NCBI RefSeq assembly: GCF_006443685.1
Contig: NZ_VFYP01000003.1
Span: 124,001-188,000 of the forward strand
Direction of reading: 5' to 3'
Origin: Rhizobium glycinendophyticum
Lineage (GTDB): Bacteria > Pseudomonadota > Alphaproteobacteria > Rhizobiales > Rhizobiaceae
Length of the DNA: 64,000 nucleotides
Positions 1-8,709 of this stretch are shown here, piece by piece; within the stretch, counting starts at the first letter, position 1; every line of letters begins with the position of its first letter. Made by a program: the position numbers and the translations under genes. The notes under the pieces are model-generated. The model saw nothing but the letters and a program-made list of their open reading frames with translations, was not told where the DNA came from and made no database searches.

Positions 1-579
1 ATTGGCACCGATGAAGCCGACGATGGCGAGATAGAAGAAGCTGGTCGAGGGCCCATCCTCGCGGCTGACAAGACGCGTCGCGATAGCATAGACCGCCCCC
101 AGCACGGCACAGATCAGCGGCAACACGACATAGATGTTGAAACCGTCCGCTCCCGGCGACAGCATGATCAGCACGCCGACGAGACCGGCCGAGATCGCGG
201 TCCACCGCCGCCAGCCCACCTTTTCGCCGAGGATCGGCATCGACAAGAGCGCCACGAAGATCGGCCCTGCGGCAAAGATCGCCTGGCTCTTGGCCAAGCC
301 GACATGCGTGAAGGCGACAATCGAGATCAGGATCTGCGAGAACAGCAACAGACCTCGGAGAATCTGCAGGAAGGGACGCCGGGTGTTGATCGCGGTTCTC
401 AGGCCGCCGTTCGAGCGCAGCGCTAGGAACAGCGCAAAGGCGACAAAGGCCCAGTACCGTACCATCGCGACCTGGACCGGCGAATAATCACCGCCGAGAT
501 GTTTGGAAAGGCCGTCCTGGATGGCGAAGACGGAAAAGGCGAGAAACGTGAAGCTATAGCCGAGCGGCGTCGATTTCAT
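1..579 (-). CDS. DMT-family (EamA) transporter, 3' end cut by window
   Basis: Reading leftwards from the ATG at 579 there is an open frame of 193 codons running off the window edge. The protein begins MKSTPLGYSFTFLAFSVFAI and shows alternating hydrophobic segments, for example around residues 5-20, 35-50, 67-90 and 100-120. The motif LRGLLLFSQILISIVAF followed by a helix and a second GEKxGWRRW loop is typical of the first EamA repeat of the drug/metabolite transporter superfamily (10 helices, about 290 residues). It would sit in the inner membrane and probably export a small metabolite; the substrate cannot be told. It is divergent from the LysR gene at 754, which may regulate it. Confidence 0.8.
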   Translation of the reverse strand, partial: MKSTPLGYSFTFLAFSVFAIQDGLSKHLGGDYSPVQVAMVRYWAFVAFALFLALRSNGGLRTAINTRRPFLQILRGLLLFSQILISIVAFTHVGLAKSQAIFAAGPIFVALLSMPILGEKVGWRRWTAISAGLVGVLIMLSPGADGFNIYVVLPLICAVLGAVYAIATRLVSREDGPSTSFFYLAIVGFIGAN

Positions 580-753
580 AATGGGGAACTGGAGCCTGGA
601 AAGAAGACGAATCCGTGGAGAACCAACGGCGCGGGCCTTTGATCCTACACCCCCGGAAATGTTTGGCCAGACCGCGTTTGCACGGCTGCCATGCAGTCTG
701 ACAACTGCGCAAGCTGCCTTGCCCGCCGCAGCCTCTCCGTGCTTGAGTAGCGC

Positions 754-1662
754 ATGGCCTTCACATTCCGTCAGCTGCAATATTTCGTCGCCGTCGCCGA
801 GCAGGGTTCCGTCACCCGCGCGGCGCAGAACCTCTCCATTTCGCAGTCTTCGGTCACCGAGGCGATCAAGGAACTGGAGGGCGATCTGGGCGTGGAACTC
901 TTCGAGCGCCACCCGCGCGGCCTGTCGATCACCTATAACGGCCACCAGTTCCTCCGCCATGCGACGAAGATTTTGGCCACCGTCTCGGATGCCCGCCATG
1001 TGTTTGCCGAAACGAAGAGCAATACCGGTGGCACGCTCAACATCGGCGTTACCTCGCTTGTCGCCGGCTACGTGCTCTCGGATCTCCTCGCCCGCTACCG
1101 CCGCGCTTGCCCTGGCGTGGAGGTTTCGGCTATCGAGGACAACGGGTCTTATCTCGAACACCTGCTGATCGGCGGCGAACTGGATGTCGCCGTCATGGTC
1201 ATCTCCAACCTGCGCGACCGCATGGCGCTGCAGGCGGAAATCCTGGAAACCTCGCCCTACCGCCTCTGGCTCCCCATCGGCCACCCACTGGTCTCCGCCG
1301 ACATCATCTCAATTGCCGACATCACGAAAGAACCGCTGATCATGCTGACGGTGGACGAAATCGAGGAGAACACCGGCAAGCTCCTTTCGGCACTCGGCGC
1401 ACGCCCGCATGTCGCCTTCCGCACCCGCTCTGTCGAAGCCGTCCGCAGCCTGGTCGCCACCGGCGCCGGCGTGGCGCTGTTGCCCGATCTCGTCTACCGC
1501 CCCTGGTCGCTGGAAGGCGACCGCATCGAAAGCCGCGACGTGTCCGGTGCTCTGCCGGTGGTGCAAGTCGGCATGGTCTGGCGCAAGGGCTCCAGCCTGC
1601 CCCAGGCGGCAAGGGACTTTGTGGGGATCGCGGAAGCGAGCCGCAGTGGGCGGGTGCGGTAA
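754..1662 (+). CDS. LysR-family transcriptional regulator
   Basis: 302 residues, the usual LysR length. Residues 3-62 form the winged helix-turn-helix (FTFRQLQYFVAVAEQGSVTR, then the recognition helix around ISQSSVTEAIKELE), and residues about 90-295 form the two-lobed effector-binding domain. It lies 174 bases from the divergent DMT transporter and upstream of, and parallel to, the ydcSTUV-patD-like operon. Divergent LysR regulators commonly control the neighbouring gene, so the DMT transporter is the likelier target and the polyamine operon the second guess. No clear Shine-Dalgarno stands before the chosen ATG, but the conserved N terminus starts there. Confidence 0.9.
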   Translation: MAFTFRQLQYFVAVAEQGSVTRAAQNLSISQSSVTEAIKELEGDLGVELFERHPRGLSITYNGHQFLRHATKILATVSDARHVFAETKSNTGGTLNIGVTSLVAGYVLSDLLARYRRACPGVEVSAIEDNGSYLEHLLIGGELDVAVMVISNLRDRMALQAEILETSPYRLWLPIGHPLVSADIISIADITKEPLIMLTVDEIEENTGKLLSALGARPHVAFRTRSVEAVRSLVATGAGVALLPDLVYRPWSLEGDRIESRDVSGALPVVQVGMVWRKGSSLPQAARDFVGIAEASRSGRVR

Positions 1663-1681
1663 TCTTCATCGTAGCGATTGC

Positions 1682-1799
1682 CCCCTTATCCGGCTGCCGC
1701 CACCTTCTCCCCGTGAACGGGGAGAAGGCCGCCGGGGCCGCCTATTTGCCCCCTTCTCCCCGCCTGCGGGGAGCAGGTCCCGGCAGGGGATGAGGGGCA
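1682..1799. repeat. Inverted pair of rhizobial palindromic repeat units (family A)
   Basis: Two related units face each other. The left unit (1682-1728) has the hairpin CCTTCTCCCCGT/ACGGGGAGAAGG at 1703-1714 and 1717-1728. The right unit (about 1750-1799) is the same sequence inverted, with a CTCCCCGC/GCGGGGAG stem and the tail GGATGAGGGGC. The same family recurs at 3129-3284. This accounts for most of the 286 bases between the LysR gene and ydcS. The transcript would form strong hairpins, so a terminator or mRNA-protection role is possible. Confidence 0.75.
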
Positions 1800-1948
1800 T
1801 ACCCACCTACCAGGAAAAGCCCAACCCATCGGAAAAACCGATATCACCATTCTGACGAATGAATTTGCGAATGCGGTTAATTCACGGCAACCTTCTGGCC
1901 GGGAACAATGGCCGCAAAAGCGCGGCCGCACACACGGGAGACCTCGCG

Positions 1949-3109
1949 ATGAAATCGATTCTGAAGTCTTGTACTGTCCTCGCCTCTGTACTGAGCCTGA
2001 CGACCGCCGCTGTCGCTCAAGAACCGCTGAAGGAACTCGGCCCCGGCGAAGGCGCCCTCTCCATCGTCGCCTGGGCCGGCTATATCGAGCGCGGCGAAAC
2101 CGACAAGGCTTATGACTGGGTCACCGACTTCGAAAAGTCCACCGGCTGCAAGGTCTCGGTAAAGACCGCCGCCACATCCGATGAAATGGTCGCCCTGATG
2201 AACGAAGGCGGCTTCGACCTCGTCACCGCCTCGGGCGATGCGTCGCTCCGCCTCGTGGCCGGCAAGCGCGTCCAGCCGATCAATACCGCCCTCATCCCCT
2301 CCTGGAGCACCATCGACGAGCGCCTGCAGAACGCCCCCTGGCACACCAAGGACGGCGTGCATTACGGGACGCCTTACGTCTGGGGCGCCAACGTCCTGAT
2401 GTACAACACCGAAGCCTTCAAGGGCGAAGCCCCGAAGAGCTGGAAAGTCGTTTTCGAGGAAATGACCCTGCCCGACGGCAAGTCCAACAAGGGCCGCGTC
2501 CAGGCCTATGACGGCCCCATCTATGTGGCCGATGCCGCCCTCTACCTGATGGCGCACAAGCCGGAACTCGGCATCAAGGACCCCTACGAACTGAACGAAG
2601 AGCAGTACAAGGCCGCCCTCGACCTGCTGCGCGGCCAGCGCCAGTTGGTCGGCCGCTACTGGCACGACGCGATGATCCAGATCGACGACTTCAAGAACGA
2701 AGGCGTGGTCGCCTCCGGCTCCTGGCCCTTCCAGGTCAACCTGATGAAGGCCGAAGGCGCCAAGATCGACTCGACCTTCCCCGAGGAAGGCGTGACCGGC
2801 TGGGCCGACACGACCATGCTGCATGTCGACAGCGAGCACCCCAACTGCGCTTATATGTGGATGGAGCACTCGCTCTCGCCCAAGGTCCAGGGTGACGTAT
2901 CCGCCTGGTTCGGCACGGTTCCCTCCGTGCCCGCCGCCTGCAAAGGCAATGCGCTCTACGGCGATGAGGGTTGCAAGACCAACGGCTACGAACACTTCGA
3001 CCAGATCAAGTTCTGGCGCACGCCGACCTCCAAATGCGAAAGCCAGGGCGAATGCGTCCCCTATCACCGCTGGGTCTCCGACTATATCGGCGTGATCGGC
3101 GGACGGTAA
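1949..3109 (+). CDS. ydcS: Polyamine-type ABC transporter, periplasmic binding protein (YdcS-like)
   Basis: 386 residues. The ATG at 1949 follows GGGAG at 1936-1940 and opens a signal peptide (MKSILKSCTVLASVLSLTTA, cleavage near AQ/E at 24-25), which rules out the longer frame from 1859. The mature part resembles E. coli YdcS as I remember it: AWxGYIERG near residue 45, then KTAATSDEMV, ASGDASLRL, LPDGKSNKGRVQAYDGPIY, FKNEGVVAS and VTGWADTTMLH. YdcS binds putrescine-like polyamines in the periplasm. It is the first gene of a five-gene operon in the same order as E. coli ydcSTUV-patD. Confidence 0.9.
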   Translation: MKSILKSCTVLASVLSLTTAAVAQEPLKELGPGEGALSIVAWAGYIERGETDKAYDWVTDFEKSTGCKVSVKTAATSDEMVALMNEGGFDLVTASGDASLRLVAGKRVQPINTALIPSWSTIDERLQNAPWHTKDGVHYGTPYVWGANVLMYNTEAFKGEAPKSWKVVFEEMTLPDGKSNKGRVQAYDGPIYVADAALYLMAHKPELGIKDPYELNEEQYKAALDLLRGQRQLVGRYWHDAMIQIDDFKNEGVVASGSWPFQVNLMKAEGAKIDSTFPEEGVTGWADTTMLHVDSEHPNCAYMWMEHSLSPKVQGDVSAWFGTVPSVPAACKGNALYGDEGCKTNGYEHFDQIKFWRTPTSKCESQGECVPYHRWVSDYIGVIGGR

Positions 3110-3128
3110 TCTCGTAACCGGGGCATTT

Positions 3129-3284
3129 GCCCCTCACCCTTCCCCTCTCCCCGTAAACGGGGAGAGGGGACTTGCCCCGAACCCACCGCTTTGCCTGCTG
3201 CCTGCCGACGCTCTGCGAGGCCGGCGGAAGTGTGCCCTTCTCCCCGCCTGCGGGGAGAAGGTGCCGGCAGGCGGATGAGGGGCC
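3129..3284. repeat. Second inverted pair of family A palindromic repeats, between ydcS and ydcT
   Basis: The left unit holds a nearly perfect hairpin, TCCCCTCTCCCCGT at 3141-3154 with its complement at 3157-3170. The right unit (3237-3284) holds CCTTCTCCCCGC/GCGGGGAGAAGG and ends GGATGAGGGGCC, the inverse of the left-hand unit at 1682. It sits inside the operon just after the binding-protein gene, a position where hairpins often protect the upstream mRNA and lower expression of the downstream genes. That role is inference. Confidence 0.75.
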
Positions 3285-3306
3285 ACAAAGCAACTCTGGA
3301 GCCCCC

Positions 3307-4296
3307 ATGACCGCAGCCGTCTCCTTCTCGAAGGTCTCGCGCCATTTCGGCAGCGTCAAAGCCGTCGACAGCGTCGATCTCACCGTGGCACCCGGCGAAT
3401 TCTTCGCCATGCTCGGCCCCTCGGGCTCCGGCAAGACGACCTGCCTGCGGCTGATTGCCGGCTTCGAGCAGCCCACCGATGGCCACATCGAGATCTTCGG
3501 CGAAACTGCCGAGGGCGTGCCGCCCTATCGCCGCAACGTCAACACGGTCTTCCAGGACTATGCCCTCTTTCCGCACTTGAACATTCTCGACAACGTCGCC
3601 TATGGCCTGATGGTCAAGGGTGTCGCCAAGGCCGAACGCCACCGCGAAGCCGAAAAGGCGCTCGAACTGGTCAAGCTCCCCGGCTATGGTGCCCGCAAGC
3701 CCGGCCAGCTCTCAGGCGGTCAGCGTCAGCGCGTGGCGCTGGCCAGAGCGCTCGTCAACAAGCCGAAAGTGCTGCTGCTCGATGAACCGCTCGGGGCACT
3801 CGACTTGAAGCTGCGCGAACAGATGCAGGAAGAACTGAAGAGCCTGCAGCGCGCGCTCGGCATCACCTTCGTCTTCGTCACCCACGACCAGGGCGAAGCG
3901 CTCTCCATGGCCGACCGGGTCGCCGTGTTCAACGACGGGAAAATTGTCCAGGCTGGCGCTCCCGAAGAAATCTACAACCGTCCCAGAACGCGTTTCGTCG
4001 CGGATTTCGTCGGCTCGTCGAATGTGATTTCGCCCGCAGACATGAAGGCGCTCGGCGGCGAGGCGCGTTGGACGAGCCTGCGCCCCGAAGCCATCCGGAT
4101 CGCGAGCGACGGCGGCGTGCCGGCCCTCGTCCGCTCGACGAGCTTCCTCGGCGCGGCCACCCGCCTCTTCGTCAATGCCGGTGCCACGGCACTTTCGGTG
4201 ACGATCCCGGCCGGCCAGCCGGTGCCGAAACCGGGTGAAACCGTCGGCCTCACCTGGGCACCCACCGATGCCCACATCATGGAGGACGAGGCATGA
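3307..4296 (+). CDS. ydcT: Polyamine-type ABC transporter ATP-binding protein (YdcT/PotA-like)
   Basis: 329 residues. Walker A is GPSGSGKTT at 37-45, the Q loop FQDYALFPH at 82-90, the signature SGGQRQR starts near 136, and Walker B LLLDEP at 156-161; residues about 240-325 form the TOBE-like C-terminal domain of the PotA/PotG family. The ATG at 3307 follows GGAG at 3297-3300; an upstream start at 3172 would add 45 residues encoded by repeat DNA. The gene overlaps the permease gene by four bases (ATGA), so the two are translationally coupled. It powers uptake of the ligand bound by the YdcS-like protein. Confidence 0.9.
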   Translation: MTAAVSFSKVSRHFGSVKAVDSVDLTVAPGEFFAMLGPSGSGKTTCLRLIAGFEQPTDGHIEIFGETAEGVPPYRRNVNTVFQDYALFPHLNILDNVAYGLMVKGVAKAERHREAEKALELVKLPGYGARKPGQLSGGQRQRVALARALVNKPKVLLLDEPLGALDLKLREQMQEELKSLQRALGITFVFVTHDQGEALSMADRVAVFNDGKIVQAGAPEEIYNRPRTRFVADFVGSSNVISPADMKALGGEARWTSLRPEAIRIASDGGVPALVRSTSFLGAATRLFVNAGATALSVTIPAGQPVPKPGETVGLTWAPTDAHIMEDEA

Positions 4297-5243
4297 CTGC
4301 GCCGGCCTCCACCGTCATCCTCGATGGCCGTCAGGGCCTGATGGGGCGGCTCTCGGATCTGTTCTGGCGGCGTCCCAACCTGCTGCTGGTCCTGATGCTG
4401 GTGCCGCCCCTGCTCTGGCTCGGCATCATCTATGTCGGCTCGCTCCTGGCGCTGCTGCTGCAGAGTTTCTTCTCGATCGACGAATTCTCCGGCCTGATCA
4501 ATTACGAGTTCACGCTCTCGACCTATGGCCAGCTGCTGCAGCCGGCAAACTTCGACGTCATCCTGCGCACCCTGCTGATGGCTACCGCCGTGACCATCGC
4601 GTCCATTGGGTTAGCCTTTCCGATCGCCTATTACGCCGCCCGCTATGCCCAGGGCAAATGGAAGGCGATCTTTTATCTTGGCATCATGCTGCCGCTCTGG
4701 TCGAGCTATCTCGTCAAGGTATACGCCTGGAAGCTCATCCTCGCCAAGGAGGGCATCCTCACCTGGATCTTCGAAAAGCTGCACCTGACCTGGCTGCTCG
4801 ACGCCATCCTGGCGATCCCGGTGATCGGCGGCAGCTCCCTGTCGATCAGCTATATCGGCACCTTCATCGTCTTCTGCTATGTCTGGCTGCCCTTCATGAT
4901 CCTGCCGATCCAGGCCTCGCTGGAGCGCGTGCCCGGCAATCTGATCGAAGCCTCCGGCGATCTCGGCGCCGATGCCCGCCAGACTTTCCGCCACGTGCTT
5001 CTGCCGCTGTCGCTGCCGGGCATCGTCGCCGGCTCGATCTTCACCTTTTCGCTGACGCTCGGCGACTACATCATTCCGCAGATCGTCGGCACCTCGCGCC
5101 TCTTCATCGGCCAGGCCGTCTATGCCCAGCAGGGTACGGCCGGCAACATCCCGCTTGCCGCCGCCTTCTCGGTCGTTCCGATCGTCATCATGGGCATCTA
5201 TCTTTCCATCGCCAAACGCCTGGGGGCTTTCGATGCGCTCTGA
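4293..5243 (+). CDS. ydcU: Polyamine-type ABC transporter permease (YdcU/PotB-like)
   Basis: 316 residues with about six membrane segments and the inner-membrane-component motif [20 protein letters not shown] (EAA loop) near residue 215, which contacts the ATPase. The N terminus ([19 protein letters not shown]) is a membrane anchor. Start and stop overlap both neighbours (four bases with ydcT, eleven with ydcV), as expected in a coupled operon. It should pair with the ydcV product to form the membrane channel. Confidence 0.9.
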   Translation: MTAPASTVILDGRQGLMGRLSDLFWRRPNLLLVLMLVPPLLWLGIIYVGSLLALLLQSFFSIDEFSGLINYEFTLSTYGQLLQPANFDVILRTLLMATAVTIASIGLAFPIAYYAARYAQGKWKAIFYLGIMLPLWSSYLVKVYAWKLILAKEGILTWIFEKLHLTWLLDAILAIPVIGGSSLSISYIGTFIVFCYVWLPFMILPIQASLERVPGNLIEASGDLGADARQTFRHVLLPLSLPGIVAGSIFTFSLTLGDYIIPQIVGTSRLFIGQAVYAQQGTAGNIPLAAAFSVVPIVIMGIYLSIAKRLGAFDAL

Positions 5244-6048
5244 CCGCTCCCAATCGGCAGGCCTGCCGCTGAAAATCGCCGCCGGCCTCGGCCTCGCCTT
5301 CCTGCATCTGCCGATCCTGCTGATCTTCGTCTATGCCTTCACGACGGAGGAAAAGAGCTTTCAGTTCCCGCCGCCGGGCTTTACCACCAAATGGTTCGCC
5401 GTTGCCTGGAACCGTCCGGACATCTGGGAAGCGCTCAGCCTGTCGGTCCGCGTCGCGAGCATCGCGACGCTGATCGCGCTCGTGCTCGGCACGCTGGCCG
5501 CCGCCGCTGTCGCCCGTACCAAATTCTTCGGCCGTGAAGTGATCTCGCTGCTCGTCATCCTGCCGATCGCACTTCCCGGCATCATCACCGGCATTGCGCT
5601 GCGTTCCGCCTTCTCGCTCGCCGAGATCCCGTTCTCGGTCTGGACGATCATCCTCGGCCACGCCACCTTCTGCGTCGTGGTCGTGTACAACAACGCCGTC
5701 GCCCGTTTTCGCCGCACCTCTGGCTCGTTGATCGAAGCCTCGATGGATCTCGGCGCCGATGGCTTCCAGACCTTCCGCCATGTGATCCTGCCGAACATCG
5801 CAACGGCCCTTCTCGCCGGCGGCATGCTGGCGTTTGCGCTGTCGTTCGACGAAGTCATCGTCACGACCTTCACCGCCGGCCAGCAGACGACACTGCCGAT
5901 CTGGATGCTGGAAGAGCTGATCCGCCCACGCCAGCGCCCGGTGACCAATGTGGTAGCCATGGTCGTGGTGATCGTGACATTCCTGCCAATCCTGGCAGCC
6001 TATTATCTGACCCGTGATACCGACCAGGTGGCCGGCAGCGGCAAGTAG
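5233..6048 (+). CDS. ydcV: Polyamine-type ABC transporter permease (YdcV/PotC-like)
   Basis: 271 residues, six predicted membrane helices, EAA loop [20 protein letters not shown] near residue 174. I chose the ATG at 5233 ([13 protein letters not shown]), which overlaps the end of ydcU by eleven bases; the frame stays open back to 5122 but that part lies in the ydcU coding sequence. PotC-type permeases are about 260-280 residues, which fits. It is the second channel subunit of the importer. Confidence 0.9.
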   Translation: MRSDRSQSAGLPLKIAAGLGLAFLHLPILLIFVYAFTTEEKSFQFPPPGFTTKWFAVAWNRPDIWEALSLSVRVASIATLIALVLGTLAAAAVARTKFFGREVISLLVILPIALPGIITGIALRSAFSLAEIPFSVWTIILGHATFCVVVVYNNAVARFRRTSGSLIEASMDLGADGFQTFRHVILPNIATALLAGGMLAFALSFDEVIVTTFTAGQQTTLPIWMLEELIRPRQRPVTNVVAMVVVIVTFLPILAAYYLTRDTDQVAGSGK

Positions 6049-6085
6049 CCCCAGACAGACCATCGAGACAATGAGGGAGAACGAC

Positions 6086-7510
6086 ATGGACACCCAGATG
6101 CTGATCGGCTCGAAATTCGAAGCCGGCACCGAGACGGACGAGAAGATCCTGAACCCGAAGACCGGCGACGTGATCGTCGACCTCCCGGAGGCGTCCCTCG
6201 CCCAGGTCGATGCCGCCGTCGACGCCGCCGACAAGGCCTTCGACAGCTGGTCCTCGACCACACCCGGCCAGCGCTCGGCCTATCTGCTCGCCATCGCTGA
6301 TGCGATCGAAAAGGATGCGGCCGGCTTTGCGGCTCTCGAAAGCCTGAACTGCGGCAAGCCGATCAATGCCGTCCTCAACGACGAGATCCCTGCGATCGTC
6401 GACTGCTACCGGTTCTTCGCCGGTGCCATCCGCACGCTGCATGCGCCGGCCTCCGGCGAATACCTGCCGGGCTTCACTTCGATGATCCGCCGCGACGCCG
6501 TCGGCATCATCGGCTCGATCGCGCCGTGGAACTACCCGCTGATGATGATGGCCTGGAAGCTCGCGCCGGCGCTTGCCGGCGGCAACACCATCGTCTTCAA
6601 GCCGTCCGAGCAGACCCCGCTCTCGGCCCTGAAGCTCGCCCGCACCATGGCGGAAATCCTGCCGGAAGGCGTGGTCAATGTCGTCCTGGGCCGCGGTGAA
6701 AGTGTCGGCAATGCGCTGATCAACCACCCGAAGGTCGCCATGGTGTCGATCACCGGCGATATCGCCACCGGCAAGAAAGTGCTGACAGCTGCCGCCAAGA
6801 CCGTCAAGCGCACGCATCTGGAACTCGGTGGCAAGGCCCCTGTCATCATCCATGACGACGCCGACATCGAGGCCGCCGTCTTGGCCATCCGCACCTTCGG
6901 TTATTACAATGCCGGCCAGGACTGCACCGCCGCCTGCCGTATCTATGCCTCGGACAAGATTTACGACCGCTTCGTCGCGGATCTCGCGAGCGCCGTCTCC
7001 ACCATCAAGTTCAACCAGGCTGACGATGCCGACAACGAAATCGGCCCGCTGATTTCCAAGCGCCAGCGCGACCGTGTCGAAAGCTTCGTCACCCGCGCGG
7101 CCGAGCATAAACACATGGAAATCGTCGCCGGCGGCAAGCTCGGCTCCGACAAGGGCTTCTTCTACACCCCGACCGTCATTGCCGGCGCCACCCAGGACGA
7201 CGAAATCGTCCGCCGCGAAGTCTTCGGCCCCGTCGTCTCCGTCACCCGCTTCACGGAGGCCGAACAGGCCGTCGCTTGGGCCAATGACAGCGACTACGGC
7301 CTTGCCTCTTCCGTCTGGACCAAGGACATCTCCCGCGCCATGCAGACCGCCGCCAAGCTGCGCTACGGCTGCACCTGGATCAACACCCACTTCATGCTCT
7401 GCAACGAAATGCCTCATGGCGGCATGAAGCAGTCGGGTTATGGTAAGGACATGTCGATCTACGCGCTGGAAGACTACACGGCCGTCCGCCACGTGATGAT
7501 CGCGCATTAA
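6086..7510 (+). CDS. patD: Gamma-aminobutyraldehyde dehydrogenase (PatD-like)
   Basis: 474 residues, the standard aldehyde dehydrogenase length. The oxyanion Asn is N149 in PWNYP, the general base E246 in ELGGK, and the nucleophile C280 in [12 protein letters not shown], a variant typical of PatD/YdcW enzymes. PatD oxidises 4-aminobutanal, made from putrescine by transamination, to GABA with NAD+. The ATG at 6086 follows GGGAGA at 6074-6079. Position after the YdcSTUV-like importer matches E. coli and supports a putrescine uptake and oxidation role. No putrescine aminotransferase is in the window. Confidence 0.9.
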   Translation: MDTQMLIGSKFEAGTETDEKILNPKTGDVIVDLPEASLAQVDAAVDAADKAFDSWSSTTPGQRSAYLLAIADAIEKDAAGFAALESLNCGKPINAVLNDEIPAIVDCYRFFAGAIRTLHAPASGEYLPGFTSMIRRDAVGIIGSIAPWNYPLMMMAWKLAPALAGGNTIVFKPSEQTPLSALKLARTMAEILPEGVVNVVLGRGESVGNALINHPKVAMVSITGDIATGKKVLTAAAKTVKRTHLELGGKAPVIIHDDADIEAAVLAIRTFGYYNAGQDCTAACRIYASDKIYDRFVADLASAVSTIKFNQADDADNEIGPLISKRQRDRVESFVTRAAEHKHMEIVAGGKLGSDKGFFYTPTVIAGATQDDEIVRREVFGPVVSVTRFTEAEQAVAWANDSDYGLASSVWTKDISRAMQTAAKLRYGCTWINTHFMLCNEMPHGGMKQSGYGKDMSIYALEDYTAVRHVMIAH

Positions 7511-7581
7511 GTTTCCGTCAGGCGTATGCCCAAGGTTGGGCCCCTGTCCTCTGAGCGCGGAAGATTACCCTGACACGGCAA

Positions 7582-7610
7582 ACCGGTGGCGGTGAAGCGT
7601 CGCCACCGGT
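7582..7610 (+). terminator. Hairpin after patD, before the SH3 gene
   Basis: Ten-base perfect stem ACCGGTGGCG/CGCCACCGGT (7582-7591 with 7601-7610), nine-base loop, no T tract. It may end or slow transcription of the ydc-patD operon, or lie in the leader of the SH3-protein gene 30 bases on. Confidence 0.45.
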
Positions 7611-7640
7611 ATCATGGCCCGGCAAATCACGGAGCCATGC

Positions 7641-8081
7641 ATGCGGCATAAACTGATCACGACACTCCTGGCCACCACCTTGGGGATGGCCTTCGCTGGT
7701 CCGACCGCGCATGCCCAGCAACCGCAAGTCATTCCCGCGCCCGCAATCGGGGGCAACGCACCCTTGATGGACGCCTATCTCTGGCATGTGCGCGGTCTGC
7801 CGCCCGGCCAGCGCCTCGCCGTCTATTCGGGCGCTGGCCCGAAGTTTCGGGTCATCTATGCCCTCGACGAGGGAACCCCGATCGAGCGGCTCTCCTGCAA
7901 GGACAGCCGGGGTGGCTACTGGTGCCGCATTGCGACTGTGGACCGCCCGCGTATCTCCGGTTGGGTCGATGGCCGCTTCCTTCTGGAAGAGACCGGATTT
8001 GCTCCTCCGCAGGAAGAGCGCAATGCACCGCTGGAGCCGGAAATCCTGATCGACCCGCTCGAGAAGCCACGGCGGCGTTGA
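7641..8081 (+). CDS. Exported SH3-domain protein
   Basis: 146 residues. The ATG at 7641 has GGAG at 7631-7634 and opens a signal peptide (MRHKLITTLLATTLGMAFAG, cleavage near AHA/QQ at residue 25). Residues about 55-120 look like a bacterial SH3 (SH3_3/YgiM) fold: LAVYSGAGPKFRVIYALDEG, a central LSCKDSRGGYWCRIAT strand pair with two Cys that could form a disulfide, then RISGWVDGRFL. Such domains usually bind peptidoglycan or other envelope partners. The acidic, proline-rich tail is not recognised. Confidence 0.75.
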   Translation: MRHKLITTLLATTLGMAFAGPTAHAQQPQVIPAPAIGGNAPLMDAYLWHVRGLPPGQRLAVYSGAGPKFRVIYALDEGTPIERLSCKDSRGGYWCRIATVDRPRISGWVDGRFLLEETGFAPPQEERNAPLEPEILIDPLEKPRRR

Positions 8082-8118
8082 ACGCCTCTCCTCATGCGGT
8101 AGCACCAGCGCGTCTTGG

Positions 8119-8511
8119 TCAGTCTTCCCGCCGATCTTCGCTCGGCCGATCCTGCGCATAATGGTGTTCGACCGCAAACGCCGGTAGCCAGGCCTCGCGG
8201 CGGATCGTCCAGAGTTCGTAGGTCGGGCGGAAGACATCGATGGCATCGAGTGAGCCGAGATTGACCTCGACTTCGTCATCACTTCGGCTGAAGACCGAAG
8301 AACCGCAGCCGACACAGAAATGACGGCCGCGATAGTCGCGCGTCTCCCCGGTGACGCAAACCTGGGCTTCCGGATAGATCGCCGAGGCATGAAACAGCGC
8401 GCCGTGATGCTTGCGGCAATCAAGACAGTGGCAGACCCCGACACGATAGGGCTCACCCTCGGCTTCGATCCTCACGCTGCCGCAGAGACACCCTCCCGTG
8501 ATCATAGCCAT
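8119..8511 (-). CDS. GFA-family zinc protein (CENP-V/GFA fold)
   Basis: 130 residues with the zinc-ligand pattern of the GFA family: CLC at 8-10, CHCLDC at 27-32 and CVGC at 65-68. The founding member was described as glutathione-dependent formaldehyde-activating enzyme; most members have unknown substrates, so the family name is safer than a reaction. It is divergent from the mscS gene, separated by about 200 bases. Confidence 0.85.
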   Translation of the reverse strand: MAMITGGCLCGSVRIEAEGEPYRVGVCHCLDCRKHHGALFHASAIYPEAQVCVTGETRDYRGRHFCVGCGSSVFSRSDDEVEVNLGSLDAIDVFRPTYELWTIRREAWLPAFAVEHHYAQDRPSEDRRED

Positions 8512-8709
8512 AACTTGTCTCCCTTGAGTTCCTCCCGGTCCGGCGTGAACCGAGCATGGAACAGCGACAGCTGCTCTCCCGTGTCAAACTTTGCAAACGA
8601 TAAATTTGTTGCGCCTGAGACCACCTGGCAAGCGTTGTGTTTTTCCCTGAACCTGATGCATCATGTTCCATGGCAGCGCTCGCTGTTTCAGCCAGGGGCA
8701 TTTATCGGA

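Noticed and set aside
5870..7507. 545-codon open frame on the - strand
   Set aside because: Antisense to patD, which has a complete set of aldehyde dehydrogenase motifs.
7518..8456. 312-codon open frame on the - strand
   Set aside because: Overlaps the SH3-protein gene (antisense) and the GFA gene (other phase), both of which have recognisable domains and ribosome sites.
8558..8583. GGAAC-N17-CGTG upstream of the mscS gene as an EcfG promoter
   Set aside because: The -10 lacks the final T and the site lies about 127 bases before the start codon, unlike the 25-55 bases seen for the stress genes.
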